This document shows positions 21,497 to 31,879 of a DNA stretch of 64,000 nucleotides, in pieces; position 1 is the first letter of the stretch, and the number at the start of each line of letters is the position of its first letter. The stretch is taken from assembly GCA_001792895.1 (NCBI GenBank), contig MARA01000020.1:186001-250000 (forward strand), written 5' to 3'. A program made the position numbers and the translations under genes. Source of the stretch: Lentinus brumalis. Lineage: Eukaryota > Basidiomycota > Agaricomycetes > Polyporales > Polyporaceae. The notes beneath the pieces were generated by a model. The model searched no databases. It was given only the letters and a program-made list of their open reading frames with translations, and was not told the DNA's origin.

Positions 21497-23270
21497 TCAG
21501 CAGTGCGACTGCGGAGTATCCTCGTTCGAAATAACGCTTCCATTGCTTCTCTCAAGCTCCTGCGACGACTCCGGCTCGCCAATACTCTCGCCACCCGCGA
21601 CGAATTCTTCCTCCTCCCGAGCTACGCCCGTGCCGATGACCTCGCCAATGGAGCCCATAGCGCGCGCGAAGCTCAGCGTGCCGGCCGACCCCCCGGAGAA
21701 GTGCAGCGGGTCGTCGGAGTCGAGCTTCACGTCGCGCCGGTTGGCCTCCTGTAGGTCGAGAAGGAACCGCGTGATGAGGATAGTAGTCAGCCTAAATAGA
21801 AGGTAGAATTTTGAGCATTTCGAGGAGCGCGAGAGTGAAGACGGCAACTGCGTACGGTTCGGTGAACTCCGTGATGAAGCTGAGGCTGACTCCGAAAATC
21901 TGCAGTAAGGGTCAGTGCATCGTCCGACGTGATGGATAGTAGACGTTCGAACGCACGGAGGTGAGCGTGAAGGTCAGGTGGAGAACGTTGAGCATGAAGA
22001 GCACGCTCGGGTTGGGGTGAGCTGCGCCTGACTAGTGCATCGTACTAGGCATCATGCTCACACAAAGTATAGCAGCCCTAGAAAGAGGTGAGCTCGTCGC
22101 AACTGCCGTACTTGCTACCGATAAAGCCTGGACGTACCATTCCACAACATGATCGCCGCGAGTGACCCCTGGGACATCTTGGTCATGCTGGGGCGAATCG
22201 ATGTCGCCCCCAGCGTGCGCCACGTCGCGACGACGAGTATGAAGTCCGCTATGATCAGCCCTCCACGTGAGACTATCGGGACTGGAGTGGCAATCCACGT
22301 TCCAATTAGCAGAAGGAGGAGAAGGAACGCCGACATTCTCACGCACATCTATACGGAGACACACGCTGAAGATGAGTGATGGTGTGGGACGACGACGACG
22401 GAGAGAGACGAACATGAGATCCTCTTGCGGAGTGCTGTTGCGACTGCTCACGCATCCGACGATAGGTTCCGCGATACCAGTCATTCCGATCGCAAACTGC
22501 GCCTAATCAGGACACTATGAGCGAACACATCCTGCGGGAACTCGATGCGGATGGACGTACAAGATTGACCACTAGGGGAGCGATGGACAGCGTGAAGATC
22601 ACCGTGGCAGTCGCCCGACTCTTCGTCAATGCGAATCCTCGCATTGCGGCGAACGCTGAGGGTTCCATCACCATCAACTAGGTGAGCACTGAGCTAGCAC
22701 CGAGGCTTCGCTATGAGACTCACCGGCCCATGGCAGAAACCGAATATCCTGCATGATGCTGGCTGCCTTCGACAGACCATTGCAACTGCGAAAAGCAAAC
22801 ACAGGCCGAGTGAGCTATACGGGGACGAGGGCCTCTCAATATTCATTGACGATGTACCTCTGCACGAGTCAATCAGCACAAGTCGAGTCATACCACCAGG
22901 AAACGTGCTTACTACGTCGGTCAAGGTAAAAGACAGCTCGGCCATAGCGAAGAGCTCGAGTAGTATTGCGATGTACCTGTTGGAAAGGAACAGCAGCGAT
23001 GCGCCTGTAAACTTGCGCGTCCAGAACAGCTCGGCCTCGAGATCGAACGTGACAACATAGTCGTATATCAGCAGAGCTTTGTGATTGAAAGGAAATCAGT
23101 GCACGTATATAGGCACTCAGGGTGAGTACGTACTGATTGGTACGGTTGAGACGTAGCTGCCTGTTCGACTTCACGGGAAGTCAGCATCACACCTACTCCA
23201 ACATGAGTAGGGAAGCATACAGAGTACCAATTAAATCCACAATCTGCGCATCGTCGGACGGAGATGACAT
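21497..23270 (-). CDS. DUF6533-family multi-span membrane protein 2
   Basis: Starts MSSPSDDAQIVDLIGTLY at 23270, nearly the same opening as paralogue 3. The DUF6533 core reads LLIYDYVVTFDLEAELFW, then SLLFLSNRYIAILLELF. Later blocks are AFAAMRGFALTKSRATATV, VSRGGLIIADFILVVATW, VLFMLNVLHLTFTLTS and ILITRFLLDLQEANRRDVKL, ending in an acidic tail. About seven membrane spans are expected; function is unknown. Coding needs two 2-nt exons, AG at 22858-22859 and AT at 22347-22348 (minus strand), exactly as in the other two paralogues. The gene lies just downstream of the F-box gene that was split by the retrotransposon, on the same strand. Confidence 0.78.
22347..22348 (-). other. 2-nt microexon AT in DUF6533 gene 2
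   Basis: On the coding strand, GAT-CTC-AT|gttcgt precedes and TC-CCG-ATA-GTC-TCA follows ccactccag. Context tatag-AT-gtgcgt supplies two bases and yields Ile-Phe-Pro, matching the Ile-Phe-Pro of paralogue 3. Confidence 0.68.
22858..22859 (-). other. 2-nt microexon AG in DUF6533 gene 2
   Basis: Coding-strand context tgcag-AG-gtacat lies between TLTDV|gtaagc and T-TGC-AAT-GGT. The two bases restore frame and give Ser-Cys-Asn, as in paralogue 3 (Ser-Cys-Asn) and paralogue 1 (Ser-Cys-Leu). Confidence 0.7.
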
Positions 23271-24145
23271 CTTGCAACTTGAAGAGTGCACGGTGTGCTT
23301 GGTCCTGCCAGTGCCACCTATATACCACGCGAGATGATTTTGTCGGAAGCTGCTAGTCGGACGCAATTGTACGGCCTCGACGGCTGGATCCACTCTGGCA
23401 CCGTCACTTGTGAACGTCCCTGTTTCACTGCCCAATGTGGAAAGGTTCTTGTTCATCTGAACAAAGACACGGGAGTAGCGAGTCGCGAGTAGCGCAAATC
23501 GAAGTGTTGCTAACCGTCGAAGCGTCCGTGACAAGGTGCCCCTTGAGAGCGCCTGCCGAAGTATATAGCGTCGACCAGTTCATACAGGGGCTCTCAAAGA
23601 AGCTGCGTGGTTAACGAGGGTTACTCTCCCGCGAACAGTGTAAGGAATGGCATCACCAATGGAAATAGAAATCATGATGTCGGAGAGCTCTTACGACACA
23701 AACAAAATGGAACATAGCATGCGATACGAGAAGGACGTCTCCTACGCCGCAGAAAGAGATGATCAGTGAGAATTCAGTTCTTGACTGGGACTGCGTACCT
23801 CATTGTCATACGACCGCCTAGAAACGAAGTCCCAGCGCACGGTCTCCAGGCAGATGTAGACGAGCCAATTCTGCAAAGCAGTGACAATGGGGACAAGACA
23901 GTATGGGAGATCGTCGTGGTTAAAGTGTAACGTATCAGCCGTCGTGCAGCCGTCTTGCCGTGATCACGGCCACGTGGGATAGCGCTTATTCGAGTTCGCC
24001 AACCAAGTTGAACAAGCTGAACGTGAACCTCGAACCCGGCCGCCCGACCGAACCAGCACATAACATGGTTTGGTAGACTACAGAGAGCGCAGGTAAGAGT
24101 ACCAACGAGGCACAGCAAGAAATACTCAAAAAGACGCAGCACAGC
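23271..24145. other. Intergenic region between DUF6533 gene 2 and the F-box stop codon
   Basis: About 875 bases with only short open frames. The side near 23271-23400 is the presumed promoter of DUF6533 gene 2. No repeat boundaries were seen apart from the target-site duplication that begins at 24155. Confidence 0.4.
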
Positions 24146-24169
24146 TCAGTAATCAAGATATTCGATCCG
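24146..24169 (-). pseudogene. Displaced last codons of the F-box gene (RIEYLDY-stop)
   Basis: Read on the minus strand, this stretch gives Arg-Ile-Glu-Tyr-Leu-Asp-Tyr followed by TGA (24146-24148). The F-box gene body at 37458-39660 ends in LKRIEYL where the retrotransposon starts, and its intact paralogue ends in LKRIEYLDY-stop (54868). This is therefore the original 3' end of that gene, moved 13.3 kb away by the insertion. Confidence 0.9.
24155..24169. repeat. Target-site duplication, left copy (15 bp)
   Basis: aagatattcgatccg here is identical to 37458-37472. The two copies bracket the retrotransposon, and the flanking host sequence is one continuous F-box coding end when the element is removed. 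Confidence 0.9.
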
Positions 24170-25338
24170 AAGGCTCCTCTTCCACAAACCGCCACCACGG
24201 CGCGTTCTCTCACGGTCCCTGGCTCCTAGGAGCGGCCATACCGTGTATCTCTGTACAACAGGCAGTGTCTAGATACCGCCGGAATGAGTATTGACTATGC
24301 AAGGGTCACGATGATGTCGGTACAATCCCCTGCGATCAAGGAAGAGTGCGCTGCACTAGCCTTCTGGCTGCAGGCGTTACGCCTGCCTCTTCAGCTACTA
24401 GACCGGAAGACCCATCGAGGACATCCGCCCGACGCTGATGCGCTGAACCAGCCTCTACCTGACCTCTTCGGTCTGTACGCCCTCCTGTCGAGACGACGGA
24501 AGGCATGCCGCCTCGGACTTGCGGACGGTTCGTTTCTGAACCTGACAAAGCTACATGACTACAAGACGCGCTCTCCGCGCCTCTCTCTCCCGTAGCGCTG
24601 GCATCGCGGCGCTCGGGCTCTCGGCCTCCTCGGCCCAACTCTATAGCAAGACGTTGGCTGGCCGGTCGAAAAGGACTCCACTCTGCTGAGACAATGCTAG
24701 GCTCCCCGTTCCCTGAGGCTCCTGCTTCGAGGGTCAGGTCCGTTTACAATTGTCCCATACGCGACGAGACGCACGGCCAGTCCGCGACGTACCACCGCGG
24801 CGCCCATGCCTGCCGATTAGCACTCGACCGACTGACCTCCTGCTGAACGAGATCTCGGCGGAAGCCCGAACCGGACGTAATGTCGTACGTCTGGAGACTG
24901 CGTGTCGGGGTGCGATGCCCCCGTCTCTATGCGGGGGTCCTACTTGCAACCCAGCAACTAAGTACTGCGTCGCTCTCACCCTCTCGGCTGTTTGTGTCGC
25001 CACTCCCCGAGAAACGTCGATGCCGCGCCCGTCCTCGTACGAGTGTGTGCGGGGCTGCTAGCCTCACGGCGTATGCAGGCTCTACTCCCTTCGCGGCAGT
25101 CAACAGTACGAGAACGGTCCCTCCGCGTCCATCGGCCGTCTGAGGAACACGATGTGGCTGCAGCTCTCAGCCTGCCGGTCGTTTAGCCTCCCTCGGGACC
25201 CTCGTCTCCGACCACCGTCCCCAACAACGCACGGCAGCTGGCCTCGGCTCTTGCTGGCTACTGATACTGGACATCCTCGGCGCGAGGCGATCTATGCAGG
25301 AAGTCCCATGCGGTCCCTAGGTTCGAACTCCGTCCTGT
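24170..25338 (+). other. 5' leader of the retrotransposon
   Basis: The first 1.2 kb of the element has no recognised domain. One 103-codon frame (24284-24595) starts with ATG but has no recognisable features. A 5' UTR with an internal promoter is expected for a LINE. No tandem monomers of the kind seen in some LINE promoters were noticed. Confidence 0.4.
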
Positions 25339-26184
25339 ATGCATGTCCATAGCCTATACTGGCCCTTCCTCCAATTGAGATGCTCACACGTGTGCGCGGT
25401 GGCGAGTGTCATAGAAGGGGACCGACGGGTCTATTTCGCTTCCGCCCACCCCCCAAAATTTCTATGTGTCATAGCCAGCTCACCATGGATGAGCCTTAAG
25501 ATAACCTGTGTCTCCAGTCTACGCCAACAAAGCTCTGCAGCAGGCCTGCCACAGACACCGCAATCCGCACACCCCCTCTCCATCATGACGAAACGTCTAG
25601 TCAACTTCTACTCCGCGGTCGTCAGGAAGACTGCGATTGGAGTCGAGAACAACCCTGACACGTATGTGCTCATCAAGAAGCCCGCGATCCTGTTGAGGGT
25701 TGGAGTCAGGCTGAGGCTCTACACGCGGGACAAGCAGATCTACTCGCACCTTGGATGGGCCGTCATCGAGAGAGTACGGACCGTGGAGCGGGAGGAAGTA
25801 GAGTTCATCATCTGCCGTGTCGGAGAGGATTCGGAGGACGAGATCAGAGGCGTCCGACATTTCCTCGTCGCCGAAAGGAATCTAACGGCGGCGGGTTGGT
25901 CGACGAGGCACCTCATCCCAAGGATAATAGCCACCTGGAGGAATCTGTATGAGGGCGTCGAGCGTGTCGAGAGAACGGTGCCACCTACCCCTCCTGCATC
26001 CCTGCCGGCAACCCCGCCTCCCTCAGAGGTGTCGCTATCGACGATCAGCTTCGACCATGATCGCGACAACACCCTCGCAGGCCAGATCCCCAGCCTGGAA
26101 TCGTCCGTGGGGGCGACGGTAGACTGCCGCTCACTTGCGGCGAGGTCGAGGACGTCCATCGCATCCCAGACGATCAACGAGTAG
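25339..26184 (+). CDS. Retrotransposon accessory ORF A, unknown function
   Basis: A 281-codon frame from ATG 25339. An internal ATG at 25585 (MTKRLVNFYSAVV) gives a 199-residue form that looks more protein-like: after a poorly structured first part comes a block of alternating hydrophobic and charged residues (ILLRVGVRLRLY, GWAVIERVRTVE, VEFIICRVGED), suggesting a small beta-rich domain of about 110 residues. A Pro/Thr/Ser-rich tail with two PPTPP/TPPP-like motifs follows. No catalytic motif or zinc ligand pattern is seen. The gene lies 5' of ORF1 inside the same TSD-bounded element and in the same orientation. It may be distantly related to accessory ORF B. Whether it is translated is unknown. 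Confidence 0.5.
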   Translation: MHVHSLYWPFLQLRCSHVCAVASVIEGDRRVYFASAHPPKFLCVIASSPWMSLKITCVSSLRQQSSAAGLPQTPQSAHPLSIMTKRLVNFYSAVVRKTAIGVENNPDTYVLIKKPAILLRVGVRLRLYTRDKQIYSHLGWAVIERVRTVEREEVEFIICRVGEDSEDEIRGVRHFLVAERNLTAAGWSTRHLIPRIIATWRNLYEGVERVERTVPPTPPASLPATPPPSEVSLSTISFDHDRDNTLAGQIPSLESSVGATVDCRSLAARSRTSIASQTINE

Positions 26185-26555
26185 CTGTGGCGGTCGCAAG
26201 GATTGGAGAGGACGCTCTTGAGTTTGTGCTAGCAGCATCGAAGTTCCGCCCCTATCGTTCTCATCGCGCACGAGTACTTATGTCGCCATCGTCCAAAGTA
26301 TGACAAAGATTCCTACGTAGCGTGATCGATTGTCGGAGTCTTCTATCATACGGCCCCGGCCCCGGCCCCTGTGATCAGCCGACCTCTAACATACGCCGCG
26401 TGGAATCATCGGCTGATACTTGCCACCCACTGTCTGGGACAAGGCACATAACCGGAACTACGTCGCGTGCCGGTGTAAGTAGCAGAAGCAAGGCGCTGCC
26501 GGGATCTCCCTATTCGTGCGCGTCCCTGCGCTCCAAGGTCTAGCTATGCGATGAG

Positions 26556-26562
26556 TATAAAG
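26556..26562 (+). promoter_or_regulatory. TATA-like box before accessory ORF B
   Basis: TATAAAG lies about 170 bases before the ATG at 26728, followed by a pyrimidine-rich leader. Such an internal element could drive a separate transcript of ORF B, but position is the only evidence. Confidence 0.3.
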
Positions 26563-26727
26563 GCAGACCGGTAAACGTTGCAGACTGACCTCTCTCCGCC
26601 CACGTCGCGCACCACGCTGCCCCTGCTCAACAGCGCCGGCTGCTGAAACACGTCCCTCGCCGGCACTCTCCTGCGCAGGCAACGATCCTCCCCTCTAGAC
26701 CTCCCGCTCCAGCACGCGTCCTCACCG

Positions 26728-27369
26728 ATGTCCGAGCCGGTGACTGTGTACGCCAGATGGGCTGGCTATTTTGACGGGCATCCCAAGAGCGCGGTCCCCT
26801 CGGGCGATCGCGCGCACGTCTACTCCGCCTCTATTCTCCCCGAGCAACCCCTGAAGATTGGAATGAGAGTCAGACTACTGGCCACGACACCCGCGTGGTA
26901 CTACACACCTGAGGAAGACGCGGACGTCTACGACGCCTACGACGCGCACATCGTGGGGCCGATCATAGGAGTTGTCGGGTGGAAGGGAAGGAAGGTTGTT
27001 CTCGAAATCCAGAACGAGTGCGGCCTCAATCCTGTAAAGAAGGCGAGGATCAGGATCCCTTTCGCGCCGGAAGCAACGGTGCAGCTGGAGGAGGACGTGC
27101 TGCCGATCGGGAGACGCGAGGCCTTCGAAGAGGACCTAAACACTACGGCGGTGGTTAGAATCCCGACGGAAATTGCCCGCTGCGGGGCGGACACGTGCTC
27201 CATGCCATGGAGACGTCTCGTGGGCGAGGATTTCCTCTCAGAGCCAATGACGGAGGACGTTGGCGAGCCGCCCTGGGCCCTCGGAGGCAGAAGGAAGAGG
27301 CAGCTACGCCTCATCGGCTGGAGCGATGCCGCCGGTCCCGGTGTGATAGCTAGATCTCGCGCATGTTAG
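26728..27369 (+). CDS. Retrotransposon accessory ORF B, unknown function
   Basis: A 213-codon frame starting MSEPVTVYARWAGYFDG. Residues 30-130 alternate hydrophobic and polar positions in a beta-rich pattern: LKIGMRVRLLAT, IVGPIIGVVGWKGRKVVLEI, KKARIRIPF. This resembles accessory ORF A in the same relative place (PxxLxxGxRxRL, then a GW/VG-containing strand, then a basic-to-hydrophobic strand). Two cysteines sit near residue 155 (CGADTC) in a CxxxxC arrangement, and the tail is basic (GGRRKRQLR). No known domain is recognised. The frame is open and its codon use resembles ORF1, so it is likely coding. Role unknown; RNA or nucleic-acid binding is only a guess from the basic tail. Confidence 0.5.
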   Translation: MSEPVTVYARWAGYFDGHPKSAVPSGDRAHVYSASILPEQPLKIGMRVRLLATTPAWYYTPEEDADVYDAYDAHIVGPIIGVVGWKGRKVVLEIQNECGLNPVKKARIRIPFAPEATVQLEEDVLPIGRREAFEEDLNTTAVVRIPTEIARCGADTCSMPWRRLVGEDFLSEPMTEDVGEPPWALGGRRKRQLRLIGWSDAAGPGVIARSRAC

Positions 27370-28167
27370 AGTCTTGAACAGAGCCAATCCTGTAACTCAC
27401 CGGCCTCGCACGCGATACACCTTTTGTAAACAAGTCGCCGTGGCTGCCCTCTATACTCCTGCGTGAGGCGACCTTTCGCCGCGTAAGCAGTCAGCTGCTC
27501 GACGCGCAACGTAAACCAATATGCCGTGGCGGGAGAACGTCTCCTCTTCACGCTGGACGCTGCAGAAGTTCTCGGCGTGGTGGTCGGCCCAGGCTGTACG
27601 ACGTGGCAAGCCTGCCCCCAGCCGCGCGCCGAACAGCAGCTGAACGGCCGAGTGCCTGGGCCGGTGCGATTGCTGGCGTCCCGAGAGCGTAAGTACCAAG
27701 CAGCGACGAGCGAATAAGCAGATAGCAGCTACGAGGAGGAATGGTAAAGTCCCGGGCTGGGAGATGCTGCTGTGCGCTCTCCACACGAACCAATTACACG
27801 TGGCCGGCTCGCGCGTGTCGACCAAATATGGGAGGTGCGCGATCACATGGTCTGGTTCCGCTGACTCGGTCCTGCATCCTCGACCCCAAACCATCACCTC
27901 GGCGCCTGCCATCCTATGGAGAAGAAGCATACGAGACAGCGGGTAAGCTCGTGCTGACCGTCTCCAGCATGCTGGAAGCCGTTATAGGAGGGGGTAGGCT
28001 TACCCTGGTACGCAGACATGATGGTCTCGCCCGCTGCTGACAGCGCATACAGCGCGAGTGTGCACTGAAGTAATAAGTATCTAGGGCCAGCGTTGGGGGT
28101 CGCTCAGCTCCTCGAGCCCTCCCTCGTACAACCCCCAGCTGCCCCTCTGCCCAATCTGCCTCTCAAC
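27370..28167 (+). other. Retrotransposon spacer between ORF B and ORF1
   Basis: About 800 bases inside the element with short open frames only. No inner target-site duplication or terminal repeats were seen that would mark a nested insertion. Confidence 0.4.
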
Positions 28168-31100
28168 ATGCCCGGCCAGGAGAAAACTGGCAAAAATCTG
28201 CAAAGTAAGCAAGCATGCGCCCCGTCCACCCCGACGCAACGTCAAGGCTCCCCTGTCATCCTAGTCCCGGCCACGCCGGTCGCCCAGGCGCAGGCCCCGA
28301 GCACCTCTGACGACGCACTCACGCCGCCCCCTGCGACTCAACCTCCTCAGCAGAGCTATGCTCAGATCGCCGCGCTTCCCCCTGCGATCCTCAACGCCGC
28401 TGCTAAGCTGAGGAAAGTCACGGCCGCCCGCGGCACCGTGGCCTCCTCGACAGCCGACATGGGCACGGCCAACGAGGCCCCCGCTGGATCGGAAAACGCC
28501 AACGGTAACCCGCTCTCCGCCAACACGCTGGTCACCGGCGCCCTGCATGCTCCGTCTACTGGTGCGACGGGTGCTCATGCGCCCCAAGCTGCCACGTATC
28601 TGTGGACGGGCTTCCCAAGCACGGTATGAACCTCCCTCTTCTCCGAGGTGACCTTCCTCACCGTCGATGTTCAGGATGCTGCGACGATGGGCAACAACGC
28701 CACGTCCATCTCGGCGGCGAGCTCACCGATATACGTCCCCTCTACTGCGTCAGCCACGCCCACTCCGGCTGCTGTGGTCGCAACGAGTCCGACGCTCGAT
28801 GTCCCGCTCACTTTCGGCGCCCTTGAAGACCAGGCTGCCGAAACCTACGAGGAATTCTGGGCTCACTTCCGCACACCGACTCTCTCCGCAACGAACCTCC
28901 CGTCTGCCCTCCAGTCCCCGCGCATCCTCACATCGCACGTCAACTCGACCCAGCCTGAGCTAGGCTGGCTGACGTCCACCCAGACGGCTGCCGACAACAC
29001 TACGGCCGATCGCGAGAACGTGCCGCCCGGCCTGAACGCCACTACCACGGAGAACTCACACCCGCCAGTGGCTAGCAGGATGCGCAGGAAGCGTCGGGCG
29101 ACCTCTCCCGCGATGGGAGAAAGGAAGAAGAAGTCGATCAAGAGGAAGCAGAAATCGAGAGCGGCGGACACGGCACCCGGCTTCCTCCCGGACCCGAACG
29201 TGAATCCGTGGGCAAGCTCAAGCTCCAGGCCGCACGCCGACTCTTCTACACGACAGTATCCTCGGCCAACCTTCATTCCGCTCGCGCCGTCGTCCCTCCC
29301 TATCAACCAGACTCCGTACGACTTCCACACGCGGCCGAGTAGCTTTGCTACCAGCTTCTTCCACCGGCCCAACGACTCGGGCTCCTATCCCACCCCGCGC
29401 CGTGGAAGCGGCTCATCGTCGACACCTGCTCCGAGCCGACTGTCGCGCGCCACCCCTCATCAGTCGCCGACGCACGCGACGACCCTGCCATCATCATCTC
29501 TAGCCTCACGAGGCAGCGAGGCAGCGAGCGCGTCGATCCCCATGAACGTCGACTGGCCAGAAGACTCGCAGGAGGCCCGTGAGATTCTTGAATCAAGCCT
29601 CCTCGTGCCCGCCCGCGGTCAGGACGTCTCTATGGAGTCGGGCTCCCTTCCATCATCTGGCACCGTCTCTGATTCGAGGAGAAGACTACGCGATATCCTG
29701 TCGGACCCTAGATCCCTCGACAACTCTCCCCGCACTTCTCGTAGGTCGACTGCCGAAGACGCCGCTGAGGACGGCGAAATCAACAGGCTCCGATACGAGA
29801 GAGACAGGCAAGGGCTGGGATGGCGCGGCGGCGAGTATTTCGGCCACGACGAGGGGCTGGAAGGCTACACACTCCCGCCGATCGAGAGCTCCGGCTGGCA
29901 AGACCGCGAGGCTGAGTACTCATGGTCAAGTCGCGCGGGCGGCGAAACTACTCTACGCACGAGCTATGTGCGATCGGGAGGCAGATCGCCCGATGATAGA
30001 GAGGCGCGTACGCCGAGGAGACTTGCACGCGAGGACGCGGACGCACGTCGCGCCTCCTATGTCTCCAGGACGCCATACAGCCGACGAGCATCTCCTGCAC
30101 CACGCGCTCAACGCGGCCCCAATCAGCACGCGCGCCAGTCACCGCCTGCCCCACCCACCCCGTCTAATCGCATCCACAGCCTCGACATTTTCGATGTCGG
30201 CGACGACGATAACCTCCCGGAGGCGGTTCGCCGCGGAGGCGTTGCCATCGAGGGCGACGACGAGCGGCCTACCCCCATCTCTCGCGACGGCGACCCCGAG
30301 GTGCACCATCACGACCCGGAGGCTCACCTCCGCGGACTATCGGATGACTGGGTGCAGGAAGTCTGGGCCGATCCCTCGGGCACCAGCATCACGCTAAACA
30401 CGTTCAATCCCCGCTTCACCAGAAGCTACGGCGCCAACAGGAGGGCGGCCTCCGACCTCAGAAGAAGCATCACCCACATCACGGGCGAGTCAAACTTCCT
30501 GGTCATCGCCCCCGATCAAGCTGCAGACTATCGCGGCAGAGGACCGGTCGAATGGGCCGTCACGGGGCTCACGCGCGAGGGAGTCGAGCGACTTCTCCGG
30601 CGTCGCGTCTGGTCTTTCAAGTACATCTCCTTCTTCCCTCGTCGACGCGTTCTTGAACTCCCCAGGTGGCTCCTCGCGGTGGAGGGTTTCCTAGACGATA
30701 ACGTGGCCAACATCGAACGCGCGATTCGCTCGACTTTCGAACGTCCGCAGGTGCGGCAAAGAATCGAGCAAATGATTCGAGCCAATCCCGAATACAGCAG
30801 AGTCCCCACCGCAGAAGCCTTCCGCCGCATCATGGCCACGCTCCGTGTAACTGTTTACACTCTCGACAATGAAACCGTGGTCGCCAACATCTACCTCAGG
30901 TCCCCCACCCAGAGCGTCAAGGTCTGGCGACGCTGGATCCAGGAGCTGCGCGAGCTCACTTTTGGCTCATATCGTACCGCTATCGCCCGCGTCAGGAGGG
31001 TCTCGTCCTGCGCGGGCTGCCTCGGCGTCGACCACCCGTCTCACCTCTGTCCCTTCCCTCGCATGGCGGGATGGAACGGGCCGGAGGCGGCGGGTGGCTC

Positions 31101-31437
31101 TGCTTACTCTGCGGACGGTCGCGAACTTCGGGGCCGTCAAACGACCACTGGACCGCCTCCCTCGTCGTCGGACAACCCGCCCCAGCGTCGGCAACGTTAC
31201 CAACCCCCATATGGCCAGGAGTCAGCACAGGCGGGGCCATCAAGGGCGGGCAACTCGCGTGGCGCACGCGAGTGGGATAACCAGGAGCTCGAGCATGGAC
31301 ACGAGCGCGGCAGAGATCGCGGACGCGACGGGGACAACGGCCGTAGCCGTGGCGGCCCTCAGCGACGCGCGAGGAGGGATGCCTCGAGGCAGCCATGGGG
31401 AGGGAGGGACGGCTATCGGAAGGATGGACGGCGCTGA
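28168..31437 (+). CDS. Retrotransposon ORF1 (gag-like, CCHC zinc knuckle)
   Basis: Likely start MPGQEKTGKNLQ at 28168. The frame runs to a TGA at 28627 and continues in the same frame to 31437. The TGA lies inside a 51-nt segment (28624-28674) that begins gtatga and ends ttcag, so it can be removed as an intron without changing phase. The product would be about 1070 residues. The first two thirds are Ser/Pro/Thr/Ala-rich and disordered, with a strongly basic nuclear-localisation-like patch (RKRRATSP and KKKSIKRKQKSR) near 29080-29160. The C-terminal third is structured (WAVTGLTREGVERLL, RWLLAVEGFLDDNVANIERA) and ends with a CX2CX4HX4C knuckle, CAGCLGVDHPSHLC, near 31010-31050. LINE ORF1 proteins coat the RNA and act as chaperones. 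A Arg/Gly/Asp-rich tail follows. Confidence 0.78.
28624..28674 (+). other. Intron-like segment holding an in-frame TGA in ORF1
   Basis: The segment is exactly 51 nt (17 codons), starts with GT and ends with AG. It contains the only stop codon between two parts of one long frame. Canonical splicing, stop-codon readthrough or a recent nonsense mutation could each explain it. Confidence 0.45.
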
Positions 31438-31879
31438 GACCCTCTAGACAGCCACTACTACGTCGCAGCTTATTGCTGCCCCCGTCTCCCCCGGCACTTC
31501 TCTGGTAGATGTAACGATACGTGTGGAATGCGATGCTTGTTCAGCGCGACTAAGGCGAGCCAAGGCGGTACTAATACGGACGGTATGCGAGATATGGAGT
31601 TGGCGAAGTAACGTGGACGCCCCGGCACTAGTCCATGCCGACATGGGCGGAACTCTAGCAGCGTAGCGGCGCACAAGCTAGGGGGAGAGCCGGACTACTT
31701 GATGGACTAAATTTACTGGCCCAGATGGGCGCAGGACATCCAGCAAGGAAGCGGAGGCTTATTCAAGCCTGGTGCCCGCGCAAGAGCGAAGCGTATGATA
31801 CGACTGACGTCCGCTAGCCGTCACGAGTAGGGTACGCACACCTCCCGGGTTGTAGGGTAAAACAACTAGGGCACGGGGT
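31438..31879 (+). other. Inter-ORF spacer of the retrotransposon
   Basis: About 440 bases between the ORF1 stop and the ORF2 start, with no open frame of interest. ORF2 is in a different frame from ORF1, so translation would need reinitiation or a separate transcript. Confidence 0.4.

Noticed and set aside
24170..28167. The 5' third of the LINE as a separate nested element
   Set aside because: No second TSD, terminal repeat or internal poly(A) was found, and the outer TSD is perfect. Not fully excluded; needs comparison with other copies.
28863..29372. Minus-strand frame inside retrotransposon ORF1
   Set aside because: No domain, and the plus strand carries a continuous gag-like frame.
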